Origin: Actinomycetota bacterium
GTDB taxonomy: Bacteria > Actinomycetota > Thermoleophilia > Solirubrobacterales > Solirubrobacteraceae
Assembly: GCA_005788585.1 (NCBI GenBank)
Contig: SYBY01000310.1
Span: forward strand, 1-8,641
Direction of reading: 5' to 3'
Length of the DNA stretch: 8,641 nucleotides
Shown one piece after another: positions 6,224-8,641 of the stretch. The notes beneath the pieces are model-generated. The model searched no databases, had not been told where the DNA came from, and saw nothing but the letters and a program-made list of their open reading frames with translations. Position 1 is the stretch's first letter, and each line of letters starts with the position of its first letter. Both the position numbers and the translations under genes were made by a program.

Positions 6224-6231
6224 GCCGATAA
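6224..6231 (+). promoter_or_regulatory. GCCGATAA, exact flagellar-type sigma (FliA/WhiG) -10 octamer
   Basis: The octamer is the textbook -10 of sigma-28 family promoters (FliA, and WhiG in Streptomyces). It sits 33 bases before the ATG of the c-di-GMP gene. The partner -35 (TAAA about 15 bases upstream) is not present: 6204-6209 reads TGCGTG. The match may be fortuitous, or this may be a promoter with a weak -35. Initiation would be near 6238. Confidence 0.35.
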
Positions 6232-6260
6232 GGGAGGAGACGCCCCACGCAGGGGCCGTC
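6231..6260 (+). promoter_or_regulatory. Distant Shine-Dalgarno plus spacer hairpin before the c-di-GMP gene
   Basis: AGGGAGGAG at 6231-6239 holds a perfect GGAGG core, but the only standard start codon in frame, ATG 6265, is 25 bases away. The spacer folds: GACG 6239-6242 pairs with CGTC 6257-6260 and CCCC 6243-6246 with GGGG 6252-6255, with one bulged C and a five-base loop. The hairpin hides the only nearer weak site (AGGGG, 6251-6255) and would bring the strong site to about four bases from the ATG, as known for phage T4 gene 38. The structure is read directly; the mechanism is inference. Confidence 0.4.
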
Positions 6261-6264
6261 GTCC

Positions 6265-8641
6265 ATGCTCAACGCTGCCGCCATCACCCCGGTCGCCATC
6301 GCGATCGTCCTCCTCGCCTTCCTCGCTGTCGCGGGCGCGGCGCTGTTAGCGCTCCGCCGCCGCTGGGTCGATTTCCGCGTGGCCATGGAGCGTGCGCACG
6401 CGATGTCCGGGCTCTCCGCCGAGGGGATGCTGGTCCTCAACGAGCGCGAGCAGATCACCTGGGTCAGCGACGCCGCGCTCGAGGTGCTCGGCGTCGACGG
6501 CGACGCCCTGCTGGGCCGCGCGCTCGACGAGGTCGAGGACGACGAGCTCCGGCGCCTGTTCGCGCGGGTCGATCTGTCCGTCTCCCGCGGTCATGGCGAT
6601 GACTTCCTGGTCGACCGGCGCCGCCCCGGCCGGCCGACCCAGCACCTGTGTCTCGGCGGCGCGGAGCTGCGCACCGCCGACGGTCGCTACATCGGCGCGG
6701 CCGTCTGGATGCGCGACATCACCTCCCGGCTGCGCGACGAGCGGCGCCTGCGCGCCAGCGAGGAGCAGTACCGGCGCTTGGTCGAGACGGCGCAGGAGGT
6801 CATCTGGACCTGCGACGACCAGTGCGTCATGACGTTCTGCAACCAGGCGATCGAGGACGTGCTCGGTTTCCGCGCAGATCACGCCGTGGGGCGTCCCCTC
6901 AGCGACTGCCTGCACCCCGACCGGGCCGAGGCCGACCTCGGCGCCATCCGCGCCGTCTTCGCGGGACGCCCGCGCATGGAGCACGAGACGACGCTGCGCC
7001 GAGCCGATGGCACGGACATCGACGTCACCATCGATCTCGTCCCGCTCGCCGACGAGGACGGCGTGTTCGGCGTCTCCGGCATCACCCGGGACGTCACGGC
7101 CCACCGGCGCGCCGAGACCGAGCGTGAGCGCGCGAGCGCCCGCCACGCCGCGGTCGCCGAGCTGGGGCGCCGCGCGCTGGAGCTTGCCGAGCCGTACGTC
7201 CTCATGCAGGAGGCGACCCGGGCGCTGGCACGGGTCCTCGACCTGCCCGCATCGCTCGTCCTCGAACTCGACGCCGACGAGGACGCGCTGCGTGCCGCCG
7301 CCTCCGCGGGCGCCGACGACGCGCTCGTCGCCGCGTGCGAGCTGCAGCGCCCCGCCGAGCAGACCTCCCATGCGGGCCTGGCCCTGCGGGTGGGCACGCC
7401 CGCGACGTTCAGCGACCTGCGCGCGGACAGCCGCTTCCCGGGCGACGGCGCCCTGCGTGAGACCGGCGTGCGCAGCGGCTTGGCGCTTCCCATCCTCGTC
7501 CGCGGCAGGACGTTCGGCCTCCTCGCCGGCTACAGCCACCAGGTGCGCCTGTTCGACTCCAGCGAGATCGCATTCGCGGAGTCGGTGGCGAACGTCGTCG
7601 GCTCGGCCGTCGAGCGCGTGCAGCTCGAGCGCGCCGACCGCGAGCGCGCGCTGCACGATCAGCTGACCGGCCTGCCGAACCGCTCGCTGTTCATGGACCG
7701 CCTGCGCGGCTCGGTCGCGCGCGCCCGCCGGGACGGGTCCCACACCGCGGTCTTCACGATCGGCGTCGACAGCTTCAAGCTCATCAACGACGAGTTCGGC
7801 CACGGCGCGGGCGACGACCTCCTGGCGACCGTCGCGCAGCGCCTGCGCACCGAGGTGCGCGCGGCCGACACCGTCGCCCGGCTGGGCGGCGACGAGTTCG
7901 TCCTGCTCTGCGAGGGCCTCGCGGGTGAGCACGACGCGATCGCGCTCGCCGAGAAGCTCACCGGCCTGTGGACCGACCCGTTCGTCCTCGCGGTCGGCGA
8001 GGTGTTCACCACCGCGAGCATCGGGGTCGCCGTCTCGGAGGCCGGCACCGCGGGCGCCGACGACCTCCTCCGTGACGCCGACGGCGCGATGCATCGCGCC
8101 AAGCGGCGGGGTCGGGGCCGGTTCGAACTCTTCGACGAGGAGCTGCGCGCCCGCGCCGGGGAGCGGATCCGCCTGGTGCGTGACCTGCACCGGGCGCTCG
8201 AACGCGACCAGTTCCGCGTGGTCTACCAGCCCGTCGTCGACCTGCAGGCGCGCCAGGTGGTGGGCGCCGAAGCACTGCTGCGCTGGGAGCACCCGGTGTG
8301 GGGCACGGTCTCGCCGATGGAGTTCATCCCCGCCGCGGAGGAATCGGGGGAGATCGTCGCGATCGGCGAATGGGTCCTGCGGGAGGCGTGCGGCCAGGTG
8401 GCCCGCTGGCAGGAGCGCTGGCCGGAGTTCCGCCTGTCGGTGAACGTCTCGGGCCGCCAGATCGCCGAGCCGAACCTGCCCGAGCGCGTCGCCCTGATCT
8501 TCGACGAGGCGCGGCTGGCGCCCGGCACGCTGGGGCTGGAGATCACCGAGAGCGTCCTCATGGAGGCCGACGGCGACCCCGAGGTCATCCTCGCCCGCCT
8601 GCGCGACGCCGGCGCCCACCTGCTGCTCGACGACTTCGGCA
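6265..8641 (+). CDS. Membrane-anchored PAS-PAS-GAF-GGDEF-EAL c-di-GMP signalling protein, truncated by the window
   Basis: 792 residues are visible and the frame is open at the right edge. The protein would control intracellular c-di-GMP. One N-terminal membrane helix (about 7-29, followed by RRRW, so the rest is cytoplasmic) leads to PAS 1 (about 45-155), PAS 2 (165-285, ending in the typical ITRDVT), GAF (about 293-455), GGDEF (about 463-625) and EAL (from about 635). The GGDEF domain has LHDQLTGLPNR at 463-473, an intact GGDEF (541-545) and an RxxD inhibitory site (Arg532-Asp535) five residues before it. The first metal Asp of the usual DxDxFK is Gly500. The EAL domain shows EAL (669-671), Asn727, EITES (759-763) and DDFG (789-792), all intact. 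Cyclase activity is doubtful, so phosphodiesterase activity is more likely. An in-frame TAA at 6229 makes ATG 6265 the first standard start. A lone TTA Leu codon is at 6346. Confidence 0.92.
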   Translation, partial: MLNAAAITPVAIAIVLLAFLAVAGAALLALRRRWVDFRVAMERAHAMSGLSAEGMLVLNEREQITWVSDAALEVLGVDGDALLGRALDEVEDDELRRLFARVDLSVSRGHGDDFLVDRRRPGRPTQHLCLGGAELRTADGRYIGAAVWMRDITSRLRDERRLRASEEQYRRLVETAQEVIWTCDDQCVMTFCNQAIEDVLGFRADHAVGRPLSDCLHPDRAEADLGAIRAVFAGRPRMEHETTLRRADGTDIDVTIDLVPLADEDGVFGVSGITRDVTAHRRAETERERASARHAAVAELGRRALELAEPYVLMQEATRALARVLDLPASLVLELDADEDALRAAASAGADDALVAACELQRPAEQTSHAGLALRVGTPATFSDLRADSRFPGDGALRETGVRSGLALPILVRGRTFGLLAGYSHQVRLFDSSEIAFAESVANVVGSAVERVQLERADRERALHDQLTGLPNRSLFMDRLRGSVARARRDGSHTAVFTIGVDSFKLINDEFGHGAGDDLLATVAQRLRTEVRAADTVARLGGDEFVLLCEGLAGEHDAIALAEKLTGLWTDPFVLAVGEVFTTASIGVAVSEAGTAGADDLLRDADGAMHRAKRRGRGRFELFDEELRARAGERIRLVRDLHRALERDQFRVVYQPVVDLQARQVVGAEALLRWEHPVWGTVSPMEFIPAAEESGEIVAIGEWVLREACGQVARWQERWPEFRLSVNVSGRQIAEPNLPERVALIFDEARLAPGTLGLEITESVLMEADGDPEVILARLRDAGAHLLLDDFG

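Noticed and set aside
6165..6264. A c-di-GMP riboswitch before the c-di-GMP gene
   Set aside because: The GEMM-I marks (the conserved AGGGCAAA and GACGCAAAGCC segments and the tetraloop-receptor arrangement) are not present; only GACGC occurs, in a simple hairpin. The 100-base gap is also short for a GEMM aptamer plus an expression platform.
1200..6458. A minus-strand open frame of 1752 codons covering nearly the whole dehydrogenase gene
   Set aside because: Its translation is Arg/Ala/Gly-rich, low in complexity and without any recognisable motif. It is the antisense shadow of a real gene in very GC-rich DNA, where stops are rare in several frames.
6346..8619. A minus-strand open frame of 757 codons opposite the GGDEF-EAL gene
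   Set aside because: The plus strand carries continuous PAS, GAF, GGDEF and EAL motifs here. The minus-strand translation has no family features and is a shadow.

Overview
The window is very GC-rich and looks like a high-GC actinobacterium. The domain mix is a secreted PQQ-type sugar dehydrogenase fused to PKD, DUF5979-like and L-type-lectin-like modules, next to a large PAS-PAS-GAF-GGDEF-EAL protein. This would fit a soil actinobacterium of the Thermoleophilia/Solirubrobacterales kind. The lineage is inferred from composition and domain style only; no rRNA or marker gene is present.

Layout. Bases 1-59 hold the first codons of a minus-strand gene for an exported protein, cut by the window edge. 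Bases 60-274 are non-coding, with one very strong GC hairpin (90-131) and a set of CGCGACA/TGTCGCG inverted repeats, one pair of which forms a probable terminator. Bases 275-1057 (minus) encode a complete RhlG-like short-chain dehydrogenase/reductase. A 97-base divergent gap follows. Bases 1155-6164 (plus) encode a 1669-residue exported multidomain protein: signal peptide, glucose/sorbosone dehydrogenase domain, PKD, Ig-like region, HYDIN-like domain, then lectin-like and DUF5979-like modules alternating L-D-L-D-L. Bases 6165-6264 form a structured intergenic leader. From 6265 to the right edge runs the plus-strand gene of a membrane-anchored c-di-GMP signalling protein, truncated by the window inside its EAL domain.

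How the genes relate. No operon is evident. The large dehydrogenase would act outside the cell, oxidising sugars or sugar units, with its tail placing it on a glycan or partner. The GGDEF-EAL protein would adjust intracellular c-di-GMP in response to signals bound by its PAS and GAF domains. Its GGDEF domain has lost the first metal-binding Asp, while every EAL residue visible is intact, so a regulated phosphodiesterase is the more likely net activity. Its leader holds two notable signals: an exact flagellar-sigma -10 octamer, and a strong Shine-Dalgarno sequence separated from the ATG by a hairpin.

Mobile elements, CRISPR arrays, tRNA or rRNA genes were not seen.
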